Made by a program: the position numbers and the translations under genes. Under the pieces are notes generated by a model that had not been told where the DNA came from, made no database searches, and worked only from the letters and a program-made list of their open reading frames with translations. Of a DNA stretch of 64,000 nucleotides, positions 24,001 to 35,507 are shown in pieces. The stretch comes from Ostrinia nubilalis (Eukaryota; Arthropoda; Insecta; Lepidoptera; Crambidae), in NCBI RefSeq assembly GCF_963855985.1, contig NC_087104.1:806001-870000 (forward strand), read 5' to 3'. The stretch's first letter is position 1; every line of letters starts with the position of its first letter.

Positions 24001-27000
24001 AATGTCCACCAGTGGGGGACAGTGCTACTGAAATCTTCCCGTTGGGCCCTACTGGTGGATACTGAGAAGAAATGAGTTGCTCTGTCCCTCAGTGGTGGAC
24101 ATCGAAACCAAAAAAGTTCCGTTGTCCTCCACTATTATATTTATTTGTGTTCATGAATACAAACATTTTAAGTAAATCTTATACTAATAATTATAATACA
24201 TACATTTTTAAAGCATTTTTATTATAGTTTAAAACAATCCTTATTTATATTTATACTGACGCCCCTAGGAAGTGTGCGTTAATCGGAACGGTTTTGTCAT
24301 TTTTAATTTTCCAAGTACCCACAATGTTCATGTTATCAGAAATTATTGTGTCGGTAATGTTACTATTTTGCACTTATTATCTGTAATAATGTCGGAAATT
24401 GCAGGATCTAGTTCACGACAAATTTAAAAAGTTTACATAAATAGGAAAGGTGGGATGTTAAAAAACTGAGAATTATATTTGAAACGAATTAAAAAAAATA
24501 TTTTTTAATAATCACGAAAACAAAACAAATAGTGGGGGACAACGGAACTTTTTTGGTTTCGATGTCCACCACTGAGGGACAGAGCAACTCATTTCTTCTC
24601 AGTATCCACCAGTAGGGCCCAACGGGAAGATTTCTGTAGCGCTGTCCCCCACTGGTGGACATAGCAACTTTTTTTCTCAATGTCCACCAGTGGTGGACAA
24701 ATAGTGGGGGACATCGGGAATAAACGGCACTCCTTCTTTTGCCCACAATAAATCGAGCGTAAGGAATAAATTTGAATCGAAATAAAATTGTCGCCGTTGT
24801 TCAGACATTTCGTTCGCGAATAAAAACAAATATCTCGACAACACAACCCCGAACACAACACTTCGCCGCTAAAGCGCCGCGCAAGCTGCCCGCTGGTTTC
24901 GAGAACGGGTCTGCGTTGCCCGCCCCGCTCCCGCGCCGCCGCCGCCGCCGCCCCGCTGCCCGCTAAGTTCGAGGCTGAGGCCTAACACAATTTTGTTTTA
25001 CTACATTTTTAGTCATTGATAAACTGTACTGTTATATTTTTATCTAGAAATTGACGTGACTTTTGTAAAGAAATTCTTCACCAGGTGACGACAGCACTCT
25101 TCATTAAAGTACAACAGTTTTCAGTTCATGAATCTATTTAACGTAAATAGTGCCACTGAAACTAATTCCTAGATTATTTCAATTAATGTAGAGCTATCAT
25201 AACTTAAATTGACTATAAAATGACGTAATAAATAATAGTAAATTAGGAGTAAATAAATCATTAAAATGTTCCGAAGGTCCACGGCTTGTGACTTCCACCT
25301 GCACATCATAGGCATGGCCGTGATGGTGCTGTCGCCAAGCGCCAAGGCGCGCTGGTGGTGCCTGGGCGCGCTGTTCGCGGTCGGCCTCGCCTGGCCTGCG
25401 TACAACATTTACACTATGGACCTAGATGCCACCATGCTCGCCAGTCCCAGGTAGGTCACAATAATGCCTTTCTAGCCTTCCCACAGTGGCCCAATCAAAA
25501 GGCTAAGGGCAGAAAGCTTGCAACTGACATCATTCTAGCGTCATACTTTGACGAATTCTTCAGAAGGTAAGCCAATGTTAGACGCCATCATAAGTGGCTC
25601 TTAAAGTCTGAAATCAGGGTTATCAACGTTTCAAATAAATAAATAATAAATAAATCTTTGGACAATTTCACACAGCGCCAGCTAGCCCCAAAGTAAGCAA
25701 CTTAATGCTTGTGTTATGGGTGCTAGCTTGACGGATACACTACTTATATACTTTTTTTTTTAAATACATACATATTATACATAGTAACACCCAACCCGTC
25801 ACAGAAATTAAAATTCATCATTTCAATTTCTTGCCGGCCGGGAATCGAACCCGGGACCTCTCGGCATAGTAGTCCGTTCTGAACCACTACACCAAACGGC
25901 CGTTTCAAAAGACTCGAACAGGCTGTCACAGCTGCATCGATGCCGATCTCTTCTTTAATAAAGTACCTTCTCCCCAGAGCCATGCTTGGTTTATTCATCA
26001 CGGAGCCGACATTCAACTACCTGTACAAGCGCACGTACACCAACCTGCCTTCCTTCGTGGCGGGCATCCTGCTGGGCTACCTGATCTACGACTGGCAGAA
26101 AAGGAACGTCTTCGCGCGCGACTTGACGGTATGCTTTACGGGACTATTCCCACCTCTCGTTCCCACCACTGCAACTCCTGTGTAGCCAGGATCTACAGCT
26201 TGACCGCCACAAAAACCCAACCAATGAAGGTCAATCAATGACGGTATGCTTGCACCCCCGACGGAAAGAGAGCTGATCTGGGTGACCAAAGGGATGTTTT
26301 ACGAAACCCCCCCAAATATAAAAAACCCACCGAGATGCCGCAAAAAGATATAAACATATCAATGCATGAAGCTGACAGAACTCAGTTTTAGCATAATCAA
26401 AGATAAATTCAAGAGTTTAATTAACGTAATTTCATTATCATGTTTTTGTATCTGATTGCATTTTCTGATTCGAGTGAGAGGGGTCGAACTACTCCGACCT
26501 TTGGGCTATTGTTGCCTCATTTCGTTCGTTCGTTCGTTTCAGCCGAAAGACGTCCACTGCTGGACAAAGGCCTCCCCCAAGGATTTCCACAAAGACCGGT
26601 CCTGCGCCGCTTGCATCCAGGTACCTCATTTAAATAATTATATTCCAGAAATACCGCTATCTATACTGGCTACTGCTCCCTGCGCTGGTGACGCTGGTGT
26701 CAGCAGCCGGCTTCTACTGCCGCGACGCGCCGCGGGCCTCGCTGCCGCTGCGGCTGGCCTACGGGCCCGTTGTCAGGCCGCTGATCGCCGCTGTCATCGC
26801 CCTCTTCATTCTGGGCACCATGTTCAAAGTTGAAAGTAAGTTCTTCACTACTTTCTTTTTTTACTTGAGGTAGATGGTGGAGACGGCTAGATACTGCTGC
26901 GAACTGGCGAACGCACCTTTCTTTGATCGGATGTCGCTGTCATGCCACTCATTATGCTCGACGCCAAGTTCAAAGATAGTTAAGGATCTTAACTTAAGGT

Positions 27001-28311
27001 TCTTCTATTCAATGCCCAATATCATAATATTATTCAAACTGTACTCTGATGTGCTGGCCAATGTGCTATGTAATGTATCTAATGGGTGTGATGACAAAGA
27101 AGAAGTTATTATGTTGAAATCCTAGACTGCATCTCGCTTTATTGTGATGACGATCAAAATATCCCTGCTTTGTTCTGCCTACAAAACGCTCCTCTTACCA
27201 CTGCTTTTCTGACTCACATTTGTTTTCCTAAAATTCCTCAGTTTGCATCTTACATTTATTTTCTTGCGAATCTTTCACACATCCTCGAACTCGATGGCGT
27301 GATGAGTGGACGTAGTGAGTTGTCTTGCTTGTCCTGCAGATGCCTACCGGGGCATCCTGGAGTGGCGCGGCTGGGCGCCGCTGGCGCGCGTCAGCTACTG
27401 TGTGTCCGTGAGCCACGTGGCCATCGTGCGCTACCTCCACGGCACCAGGGTCACTCTGTTCCACATCTCGGGTCTGCACATGGTAGGTGGAAAGAAACAG
27501 GCTGGATAAACTTTATCACTTATCAGTTATCAATACTGTAATATCGTATAGGTGTAGCGATTTAACAAATGAATATAGGTCCGTGTTTTCCCGAATTATT
27601 GTTTATTTACAACATAATATTAATAATAAAAAACAAAAAGGCACAAAACTGGAAAATTTACCAGTTTACAAAGAAGTTTTTTTTTGTTTTGTAAACTTTA
27701 AAGATTTCAGTTATTTATTATGCTAAAGCCCGGTCTGTAAGCACGTAGAATTTTGTCCAATGACCTCTAGCTACCCATCCTTATCGCTCGCGCGTAATTA
27801 TATTGCTGTCGCGACTATGCGACGGGCGCCCGCAGTGAGTGTGCGAGCGCGATAGCAACATAATTACGCGCGAGCGATAAGGATGGGTAGCTTGGGGTCA
27901 TTGGACAAAATTCTACGTGCTCACAGATCAGACTATAGTTACTTAGGTTTAGGTACTCCCACATTAAGTATGTATAATTAGCTCTGCAAAACTAAATTAT
28001 ACCATGTACTGTTACAGATCCACTACATCGTAGCAGTCCTGGTGTTCACCGGAATGGTAGCGGTGACGTTGCATCTCACCATAGAGGCACCCTTGTCCGA
28101 ACTGATAAGGCTGTTGTTGGAGAAGAAGTCGCCCAAAGTCAGCAATGGCACAGTTGTCAACGAGAATGGCGCAAACGGGAATGCAGTCAAATACGATGAC
28201 GTCGTAGGGTCCGAAGTCAAACCATATTTCAACGAATATAAAAAATTAAGTGGTGAAGTCAATGAGTCTGCAAATAACGGCCACGTAGTGACTAAAAGTA
28301 AAAATATCTAG
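18057..28311 (+). CDS. nrf-6-like: NRF-6-like membrane acyltransferase, copy 2 (complete)
   Basis: Complete gene of 14 exons, 677 residues: 18057-18135, 18492-18631, 19503-19688, 20376-20514, 21133-21241, 21590-21674, 22522-22688, 23033-23111, 23609-23709, 25277-25450, 25978-26128, 26649-26835, 27340-27482, 28018-28311 (TAG). All junctions are GT-AG and phases close. Residues 1-19 are a Leu-rich signal peptide before QNVIYKLS. Residues 27-140 form the luminal NRF domain (YGLCLTQECR). Membrane segments run from about residue 150 to 605, with FFLISGLLLAYN, the RWLR motif, DCRNYW and the YLIYDWQ segment. The family is linked in C. elegans to fluoxetine response and lipid transport; the enzymatic substrate is not known. 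Oddities: the conserved Arg of the G-[IM]-R-x8-G-H motif is Lys (NGMKVMSAILSVLGH), and WYLAxD is WSTACD. The tail is polar, with several Asn-Gly pairs. It is head to head with copy 1 and tandem with copy 3. Confidence 0.93.
18637..19064. mobile_element. Inverted-repeat element inserted in the exon 2 splice donor of copy 2
   Basis: Terminal repeats of about 33 bases: CCAGGGATGTTATGGATATC on the left, GATATCCATAACATACCTGG on the right, both continuing into (GGTTACGGATAT)-like repeats. GGTGAG occurs at 18631-18636 and again at 19063-19068. The left copy is the working donor of exon 18492-18631. The centre (18900-19010) has a short open frame of unknown origin. Confidence 0.75.
19196..19465 (-). 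mobile_element. RTE-type LINE 3' end (ATG tail family)
   Basis: Antisense (CAT)n then TTTCAGCCATACGACGTCCA... through the reverse of the GRPPTRW-coding region. About 270 bases, ending about 40 bases before exon 3 of copy 2. Confidence 0.75.
21311..21455. repeat. Short inverted-repeat element
   Basis: ACTAAAATAGTAAGACAC at 21311 and its complement ending at 21455. Inside is TGTGACCACGGCTGCAGC...GCCGAAACGTCA, of which a related inverted form lies at 59313-59355. Intronic in copy 2. Confidence 0.6.
22095..22480. mobile_element. CAGGGTGTCCCA-end MITE
   Basis: CAGGGTGTCCCAGAATGGGT and its complement, flanked by TA. Arms extend about 75 bases. Same family as 52771-53177. Intronic in copy 2. Confidence 0.85.
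22800..22866 (+). mobile_element. RTE-type LINE 3' end fragment (CGAA tail family)
   Basis: GACCGCTCATTGTGGAACC..., CAGCAGTGGATGGCATTTAG, then CTGAAACGAGCC. A short relic with an internal deletion. Confidence 0.6.
23120..23342 (+). mobile_element. Helitron-like (Lep1-type) element
   Basis: CTAATATTATAAATGCGAAA start, GAACCGATTTTGATGAAATT, then a GC-rich hairpin end CGCGGGCGAAGCCGCGGGCG followed by AAAGCTAGT. Begins about 10 bases after exon 8 of copy 2. Class name from memory; the structure fits (CTRR-type end preceded by a hairpin). Confidence 0.65.
23365..23505 (+). mobile_element. SINE tail fragment
   Basis: TATGTATTTACAAAAAAAAG... and TAGTACAAGCTTTGCTTATT match the 3' half of the SINE at 46652-46922; the tRNA head is missing. 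Confidence 0.6.
23757..24982. mobile_element. PIF/Harbinger-like element with a nested transposon
   Basis: Ends GGCCTCAGCCTCGAACTTAG and its complement, each flanked by TAA (23754-23756, 24983-24985). GC-rich inner ends (GCGGGCAGCGGCG). 1226 bp including the insertion at 23938-24726; without it about 430 bp. Begins about 47 bases after exon 9 of copy 2. Confidence 0.85.
23938..24726. mobile_element. Fold-back transposon with perfect 8-bp target duplication
   Basis: Starts CGTTTATTCCCGATGTCC and ends in its complement; arms of about 199 bases (to 24136, and from 24527) are almost identical, with palindromic CACCACYGGTGG cores. GCACTCCT flanks both sides (23930-23937, 24727-24734). The 389-base middle has no ORF. 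The 8-bp duplication fits hAT-like or another 8-bp class; superfamily is open. Confidence 0.85.
25633..25910 (-). mobile_element. tRNA-headed SINE (full length)
   Basis: Antisense copy: tRNA-like head at 25840-25908 with B box (GGTTCGATTCCC on the minus strand) and A box TGGTGTAGTGGTT, then the body and a (TTTA)n-type tail. Ends about 70 bases before exon 11 of copy 2. Confidence 0.85.
26138..26245 (+). repeat. Dispersed 230-bp repeat, fragment
   Basis: GGGACTATTCCCACCTCTCG..., CAACTCCTGTGTAGCCAGGA, ACAGCTTGACCGCCACAAAA. First half of the unit seen in full at 29660-29890. Ten bases after exon 11 of copy 2. Confidence 0.7.
26522..26622 (-). mobile_element. RTE-type LINE 3' end fragment (CGAA tail family)
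   Basis: (CGTT)n, TTTCAGCCGAAAGACGTCCA... to GCATCCAGGT, antisense. Ends about 26 bases before exon 12 of copy 2. Confidence 0.75.
27727..27935. mobile_element. Palindromic MITE with long arms
   Basis: GTAGAATTTTGTCCAATGACC... and CTACCCATCCTTATCGCTCG on the left are repeated in complement on the right, arms about 90 bases around a GC-rich centre (GCGACGGGCGCCCGCAGTGA). A half copy is at 50128-50270. Intronic in copy 2. Confidence 0.8.
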
Positions 28312-28330
28312 GGAGATGGTTTAGTAAAAC

Positions 28331-28336
28331 AATAAA
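28331..28336 (+). terminator. Polyadenylation signal of copy 2
   Basis: AATAAA 19 bases after the TAG of copy 2, followed by A-rich sequence. The 3' UTR would be very short; other signals further downstream are possible. Confidence 0.6.
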
Positions 28337-29334
28337 AAAAATTACCATACGACATTTAGTTAAATGATTCTTTAAATATACGGGTACCGGAACACTTCAA
28401 ATTGTTTTCTTTTTCCTCTTATCTTAGCATAATATTATTTTGTTACGTATGTGTTTATTACACTACTTTTTAGTGCATTTTTTTGCTTAATTGAAGTTAG
28501 AGATCCTACTAGTTAAATATTAAAACAGTATCATTTGTTTTCAACATGAATCCGTCAAGAAAATCAATTTCAGTTCAACGTGAGTTTGCGTTGATTTTAC
28601 TATCAGGCAGTGTAATGTTGAGTTTATGGAGTAAAATAAGTATTTTCAACCTTTATGCGGGTAAACATTTTTACACTAATCTATCCTATTCGTAAACAAC
28701 TGACCACTAGGTTTTTTTGGAAGAGATCGTTTTATTGTGATAAGACCGCCTTAATTGTGATGTATATCTTTTGTGTATTCTCACCCTTTTCTTGTCTTGT
28801 GTGATGTACATAAAGTGTGATCTATCTATTTAACCAATAACTCGTCTACATAATTAATGTATTACCATGTATTAATACATGGTTTGAGATAGATATAACA
28901 TTTTAATTGAGATAGATATCAACTAAAATGATGGGTCGATCGAAACGCACGCAAACGCCTTGAATTATTTTATTAGTAAAGCTTTAACTGTGAGTTTGTA
29001 AGTTAGTAACTGTGAGGTTCCAGCGCCAGCCATTGTACCGCAAACAACATCTTACCTACTCTCTGAACTTCTCTGCCGAAATCGTCTATCGACACGTTTA
29101 AAATATCCACGAAAATACGATTTGTCTATTGTTATTTCGTTTAATTATCCAAGCGGTGACATTAGAAGTCTTTAGACCTCTATTTCTGTAGACCAATCAA
29201 TGAAGTAGTTCTAGCATTAAGGAATGAGAATTCAACTCCTTTACTTTCCATCAGGTGAGATGCAGGCCAAGAGCTTCCCCGTTGTAGATTAAAATAAACT
29301 TATCTTAACCACTCGGGAACGGTTTGCATAATTT

Positions 29335-29447
29335 TCATCTTCATCATTTTAGCAATAGAACGTCCACTGCTGAACATAGATCTCCCCCAATGATTTTCAT
29401 ATTGACCGGTTGGTAGCGGCTAGCGGCTTGCATCCAGCGCCTTCCTA
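29335..29447 (-). mobile_element. RTE-type LINE 3' end fragment (ATG tail family)
   Basis: ATAGAACGTCCACTGCTGAA..., TGGTAGCGGCTAGCGGC, GCATCCAGCGCC. Antisense, decayed. Confidence 0.65.
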
Positions 29448-29659
29448 ATTAAATTGCAAAATTTCAACTGAAGACAAATAATAATTAATGTCAATTATTA
29501 TTCAATAATGATCAGTTGACTACGAGTGTGTACTACAAATAGAGTTCTTAAATGTTTGCAGTCTGTCGCTCCAGACGCCACGCTGCGCACGCGCCTCTTG
29601 CATGCCAAGTAGACTTATTTCTTGTCTTGACATTGAGCCTGATATGATCATGGTTTAAC

Positions 29660-29890
29660 AGGACTATTCCCACCTCTCGTTCCCACCACTGCAACTCCTG
29701 TGTGGCCAGGTTCTACAGCTTGACCGCCATAAAAACCCAACCAATGAAGGTCAAGTTTGTCCCGTGGGAAAGTTAAACTGTCATTGGACCCGCAACGAAA
29801 TTAATCAGAATAACATAGGAGTTCGAAATTAAGGTTCGACTTCCCTCCATTGCAAAGCGGATGACAGGTGACAAACGAAGGTTTTAAACC
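29660..29890 (+). repeat. Dispersed 230-bp repeat, near full unit
   Basis: Starts GGACTATTCCCACCTCTCGT, ends CAGGTGACAAACGAAGG. Other copies: 26138-26245 (+), 30190-30360 (-), 35585-35845 (+), 43440-43685 (-), 45960-46075 (-). No clear terminal inverted repeat, A/B boxes or coding capacity; class undetermined. Confidence 0.75.
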
Positions 29891-30189
29891 TTTAAGAAAA
29901 GATATGCACCACGGACAGTAAATATCAATTATCTTATGTGCAATTAGCAACTGATTGATGACAATGATCATGGTTTAGCTACTCCACAAAGTTTTAGGAT
30001 TTTCTTTCTTATTACTGAAAGATATCCGCGTTTGACCTCAAAACTGAGATCTAAGACTGAGCACGCTTACTCAGTAATTCCTATTTAATCGTGGTATAGC
30101 GGCCTTCTTGCCTACACTCAGGTTTTACGAGCTCAAAGGGACAGTGTTAGAAGAGGGTACCTAATTGTTTAAGTACCTTTTTTACGTTT

Positions 30190-30360
30190 ACGTACCTTAG
30201 GTAAGATTAATTTCGTTGCGGGTCCAATAACAGTTTAACTTTCCCCCGGGACAAAAACTTGACCTTCATTGGTTAGGTTTTTGTGGCGGTCAAGCTGTAG
30301 ATCCTGGCTACACAGGAGTTGCAGTGGTGGGAACAAGAGGTGGGAATAGTCCCGTTTAGG
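30190..30360 (-). repeat. Dispersed 230-bp repeat, inverted partial copy
   Basis: Complement of the unit at 29660-29890, from TAATTTCGTTGCGGGTCCAA to GGGAATAGTCCCG. With the upstream copy it forms an inverted pair about 300 bases apart. Confidence 0.7.
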
Positions 30361-30579
30361 TAAGATTTACGAGTAATTTCACCCCTGAAAACCCCAAATC
30401 ATTTTATGAAACTTATTTATTTGCCTCGAAATGTCAACTAAGGTAGCGAATAAATAACGACTCACTAAACTCAGTGAAACAATGTAGAAAAAGAAAGAAA
30501 TATTGAGTGAGTGTGCAAAGAAGAATTTCTTTTTTCTTGTGTTTATATGACTGATAGGTTATTCGCGAAAACATTTTAA

Positions 30580-30690
30580 GGCTGAGTTGCGCCACCTAAC
30601 TTTAACCGAAACTATAACGGTAGCCGGTGTTTTTGTATGGAGTTTGACAGATTTTTGACGTTTGTTAAAGTAAGTTGGTGCAATCCAGCT
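30580..30690. mobile_element. Short MITE with TAA duplication
   Basis: GGCTGAGTTGCGCCACC at the left, GTTGGTGCAATCCAGCT at the right, TAA on both flanks. The centre CGGTAGCCGGTGTTTTTGTA is shared with 54483-54573 and 54713-54783. Harbinger-like by duplication length. Confidence 0.7.
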
Positions 30691-30885
30691 TAAATCTGTT
30701 AAATGCATGAACACAGCTTGTACGACGTCAATGTTACACAGTCGCCTAACATAAATTTTTTTCTTGTAATTTATATACAACACTGACTAAGGTCATGCGG
30801 GAAAAACCATTTTGTTTACTATTTTGTGCAAAAATTACATGTCGCGATTGTAATTTTTTGGAAATTTACAAAAGTGTAATGAATC

Positions 30886-31165
30886 AAATCAAATCAAATC
30901 AAATCAAAATCTTTATTTACTCACACAGACATTGAAAACATACATGAGATAATTATGATTATGATGTTTAATATCAGTGTGAGTCTGATGCCTATGCTAG
31001 GTATCGAATACCTGTGTTACAGGACATCAGGCTCCCACCGCCTCGAACCTTACAGCACTTAGACAAGGCTATGAGCTAAGTGTAAGAACAACATCCATGT
31101 GGACAAAGTCGGCTATGTGGATTAGCCACCTTACGTTTTACGCATACGATTTTTTTGTGTAGGCT
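30886..31165 (-). mobile_element. Probable LINE 3' end with AATCA microsatellite
   Basis: (AATCA)n at 30886-30912 then AAATCTTTATTTACTCACAC, the antisense of a LINE 3' terminus ending in a GATTT repeat. The body to 31165 has no open frame I recognise. Confidence 0.45.
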
Positions 31166-32145
31166 GGGTATTTAGTACTTACATTATTATTTATTGTAGG
31201 CCCGGCCTGCTAGTTTAAGGCTTGGTATTTCTGCTAAAGTAGGTATTTCGCGCTGTCAAAATCTGCGCGCGCAATACTTCGCCGAAGACAGCGCGCCAAA
31301 GAGCTCTCGCGGCTACACAGTATAGAAATACGCAGTTTAGAAATACGCAGTTGGTTAGGTTAGGTTGACTTCCTTCCGTTCAAGCGTCATACTCACAGCA
31401 CTTTCTAATACAAATCATATCCAAGTGATACAAATTAAAACAACTTTCAAAATTTTTGGGAATATATTTTAGAATCGAATAAATATAGAATATAACTGCC
31501 AAAGTAAACACGGTTCAAAGAGGCGTGGCGTCACCCGACCTTCCGGAAGTTCCGCGCCGGCTAAAAGAATTTCAAGATTACGTTACCCGAAGGTCTAAGC
31601 CGACCTATCGGTAGATCCTCGGGAGCTTGAGCGATTGGAAAAACATTTTATGATCAGTTACTCGTAGTAGCGATTACTTAGAGCTTGGATAATAAATTGT
31701 AGTTGTTGCAATTCACAAAGCTTTGCATGTGGTTAATTACATTAATCAGTACACGCATCAATTTTGTTCAGCCTTTTTGTTTATTAGTAAATAAAAATAT
31801 CATACTAAAATTGCATACATATTTGTTTGTATTGGTCTGGGTGTTTTCTTTCCATAATTTATGTATAACGTATGTACGGGGCTCTGTATCGAAAATCACT
31901 ATGAGCAATAAGCATCACACACGGTTACCTGGAGTGCATTACCGCAGCAAAAAGCTTGCCATCTTAAATGAACGGTATAATATCGAGGTTTCGTCAGTAC
32001 AGTTGCGAACAAAGGTGTTTGTGTAGTGTAGTTGAGTTGAGAGGTCAGATTATTGAAATAATAAAACGAACATTTTATTTTTTAAATACATTTTAAAAAT
32101 AATTTACATTACAGATAACAATGAGAGGATGACATTGCAAGGTGG

Positions 32146-32615
32146 TGCCAGTCCAGTCTTAAATCCGTTGATATATGCTGCATCTGCCATGTTTTTGGCT
32201 AAAAGATTCTTCTATCTTGCAGCGTAGACCTTTAGCTACAGACCTTAGACAGTATTTTTGTGAAAATTCTTACGCATGGTGGAGGAAGGGACGCTCTAGA
32301 CACTCAAGTCTACAAGGAGTCACATCAACTCCAGTTTTAAATCCGTTGACATCTGCTGCATCTGCCATCTTTTTGGCTAGAAGATTCTTCTATCTTGCAG
32401 CTTAGACCTTTAGCTACAGACCTTAGACAGTATTTTTGTGAAAATTCTTACGCATGGTGGAGGAAGGGACGCTCTAGAGACTCAAGTCTACAAGGAGTCA
32501 TATGAACTCCAGTTTTAAATCCGTTGACATCTGCTGCATCTGCCATCTTTTTGGCTAGAAGATTCTTCTATCTTACAGCTTAGCTTTAGCTACAGACCTT
32601 AGACAGTATTTTTTA
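32146..32615. repeat. 178-bp tandem repeat, about 2.6 copies
   Basis: CCGTTGAYATMTGCTGCATC starts at 32165, 32343 and 32521. Units are over 90% alike by eye. Each holds TTTTTGTGAAAATTCTTACG and GGAAGGGACGCTCTAGA. Satellite-like, in the intergenic region. Confidence 0.8.
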
Positions 32616-34424
32616 TTATTTATTTGTGTCAGTGTGCTCTTCTAAAGAGTGTAAGACGATTGTATGTAGGTACTATTAAAATGTAATTTTAACTCATTGG
32701 TTTTGTCTCATATTTGAGGAATGTACCATGTATCATGAGTAGAGTCTTCGTTTAAAAGGATGCGAACGATTTAAATTTCAATAGGTAGACAAAATTGATA
32801 ATTTTTAATTATCAAAAATTTAAGCTTTCTCCAGTAACACTGATATTATTATACTGTGACTCATCAAAGTCATCATTGTCAAAAATATTGACAAATCGCG
32901 AACTGTCACGGCCAAAAAACTGACACGCGTCCGTCCTCCGTAAGCGCCACCGCGCGACTGATTGAGATTGTCCAAGCCGTCATGGACGATTTTTTCCACA
33001 TTTTTTAACATTGTAACTAAATAAGACGCAATATAAAAATTTCATCCGTTAAAAGCCCTCAAGTTATTTCTGAACTTTAGTTTAGTAAAAGATTTAGAAT
33101 CTCAAATCGCTTATTTTAAAAATAAAACCATAAATAGAAAACGAATAGAGGTAACTTTGGGAATTTATTCTATCGAGTCAACTTCATCAAATCGTGTTTC
33201 CATCCGTTAATAGCCCTAGAAAATATCCTCAACTATGCCCAATAAAAATCTTAGCCTTTAATTTTACTGTTTAGTACCTCAAAAATGAAAAATGAAAACC
33301 TCATTTTCGCCATTTTCTCTGCTACCCGGCCTTAGTCTCTAGGTACTAGACAACAACCTACGTAGGCGCCCATTAAAATTATTGTATAATGTAGTATCAT
33401 TTAACAATGGCATGTTATGTAAATTTCCCGTCAGGTGCTGACAGTGTCAAGAACGTAATGCCTGAAAACGAGGGATGTTTGAGTTTGAAGCATGTTAGGT
33501 GTGAGCCTTCTAGGTCTTTTTATGAATTTAAAAGTGTAGCTTCGTAGCTACGTTATAAAGCCACACGACTTTGACATTTGCTACAGCATCTGCGAACATT
33601 ATACATAATTTTACGTAAAAATGGAATGGAACTTGGCATGGACATGTTAAGTAGGTACAATACATCAAAAGTAAATGGGACCTACTCTTCTAAGGTCATC
33701 TGAGAGCCTTCCTACTAGAGAGTCGCAAGCCTGCTCAGGTATTAACAAATCAGACCTCCCCTAAAATTGTAACCCTTCGAGAGAGAGTTGTCAACAAGTT
33801 ACTTAGCATTCACAAAACAAATCGCGTGCGCAGCGCAGCACGTGCTCTGTAGCAATTAGGATTGCATCTAGTGTTTGTAAGAGACCGCGGAGAGGCTTGG
33901 ACCTCTAGTTAACATCTAAAAATGTATAAACATGAGAGCTTTGAATAACCTTGTTTAATTTCATTGAGGGTTCAGAGGTTCGGGTCAGGGCTTAACACGC
34001 ATTTTTTAATTTTTCAGTGATTTCAGCAATGAGAGATGCATGGTATTTTTTATACGGATAATATTTTAAAATTGATATATTCTAAATTCTTGTTTTCGTC
34101 ATAGATGAACTTGAATCAAGTTTTTTTTACACGTGTGTGCAATTTGAGGTCAAAAGTAGATCGTCGTTATCGGCCTTTCTGAGAAGTTGTTATTTGTCAT
34201 TTACTTACACAATTACATGTACAATTAGTACAATGCAATTAATAATGCCAGCAATATGAGCGTTGTGTTAATTTGTAGGTTGACTTTACGGGATATTGCC
34301 ACCTCTCATAGATACTTAGCTAGGACGGGAGTCAAAGCATTGTGCAGTTTGCCCTTCAGCTAAAAGTAGTGAACAAAAGATGCGGAATGTGGATGTGACA
34401 AATCAAAGATGGAGAAATTGCGTG

Positions 34425-34545
34425 TATTGGGGGACCATAAGGGCTACCTTTTTTATTATTTATCTACTATATTTTTCGTTCATAAGTGCCACTTGTGGTC
34501 TAAACTGAATAAATATTTATGATTTTGATTTTTGATTTTCACTAT
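34425..34545 (+). mobile_element. Non-LTR retrotransposon 3' tail
   Basis: Same tail as 12365-12485: CATAAGTGCCACTTGTGGTC, AATAAATATTTATGATTTTG. Confidence 0.6.
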
Positions 34546-35507
34546 TATCCAGCGGTGGACTGTAGTCCCACTACTTATAGACGAGACGTACCTTTCAAAA
34601 CGGACGGAGCTTTCAAAATTTTATTAAATGAAAAATCCCGATTTCCCCATCTTAACGAGATCGTGGAATAGCCTGAACGATGAACGAACATGCATCGGCC
34701 TGAGTCTCTACAATACAAATATTGCGCACTAGGTCTTTTACCGAGACGGTCTGTATTCTGTCATAACTTTATAAAATAAAATAATAAATGATGCCTATGA
34801 TTCGAGTTTCGGATAGGTACTTTAAGCAGTCATTCTAGCCAATGAGTCATATAATGTGTATTATACTGTCATATCAGACGTCTATGGCAACTCATAGACT
34901 TAGGTATACCATGTCGTGACCTCCCGTGCTATTATGATATTCCGCTCTTGGAGAACGTACGAGAGCAGTCCAATAATACAAAGGTGAAAGAGTATTTAAC
35001 CCCTAGATGCGGTAGCAATTATCGAATTCATTTGCATAATACATGGTAGGCATTTAATTGATTTATTTAACTATGTAAGTACTTTGATAAAGGTGAAATT
35101 AGATGCGAATTAATTGATTCCTATGTAATTCTTTAAGGTCATTGTCACCTGTGGCTGTGATATATCTTTACGTGTGTTATTATTAGATCAAGCATTAGAG
35201 GATGACGTCCTTGGCTAAGTAACGCGTGTCGATATGGATGGCCGGAGCAATGCCTGGAATATAGATTACTCGTACTAGCTCTACATTAGCAGTATTTTAT
35301 GAGCTTAATAGATGTCACTGTGCGTATTTAAACCGCACATCTTTGATTTAATAGATAATAAGTCGAGTTCACCTAAAGAAGTGATTTCGAAATAGAATTG
35401 GTCACCAATGTTACATTGCTTAGAAGGCGGTTAAGGGCAAAGGTGCGATGTTCGTTAATAGAAGCATTTTAACCTCATAGGAACAGCTAGTGTGAAGATA
35501 TTTTTTG

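Noticed and set aside
28862..28883. 20-base perfect palindrome ACCATGTATTAATACATGGT
   Set aside because: Short and AT-rich, with no extended arms or flanking duplication; expected by chance in a window of this size with this composition.
31541..31553. TTCCGGAAGTTCC, close to a heat-shock element
   Set aside because: A single near match with no gene start beside it; chance is likely.
32820..33011. 63-codon minus-strand ORF in a locally GC-richer patch, possibly a first exon
   Set aside because: No recognisable domain, no convincing splice donor inside, and no partner exons nearby. Open length is within chance for this region.
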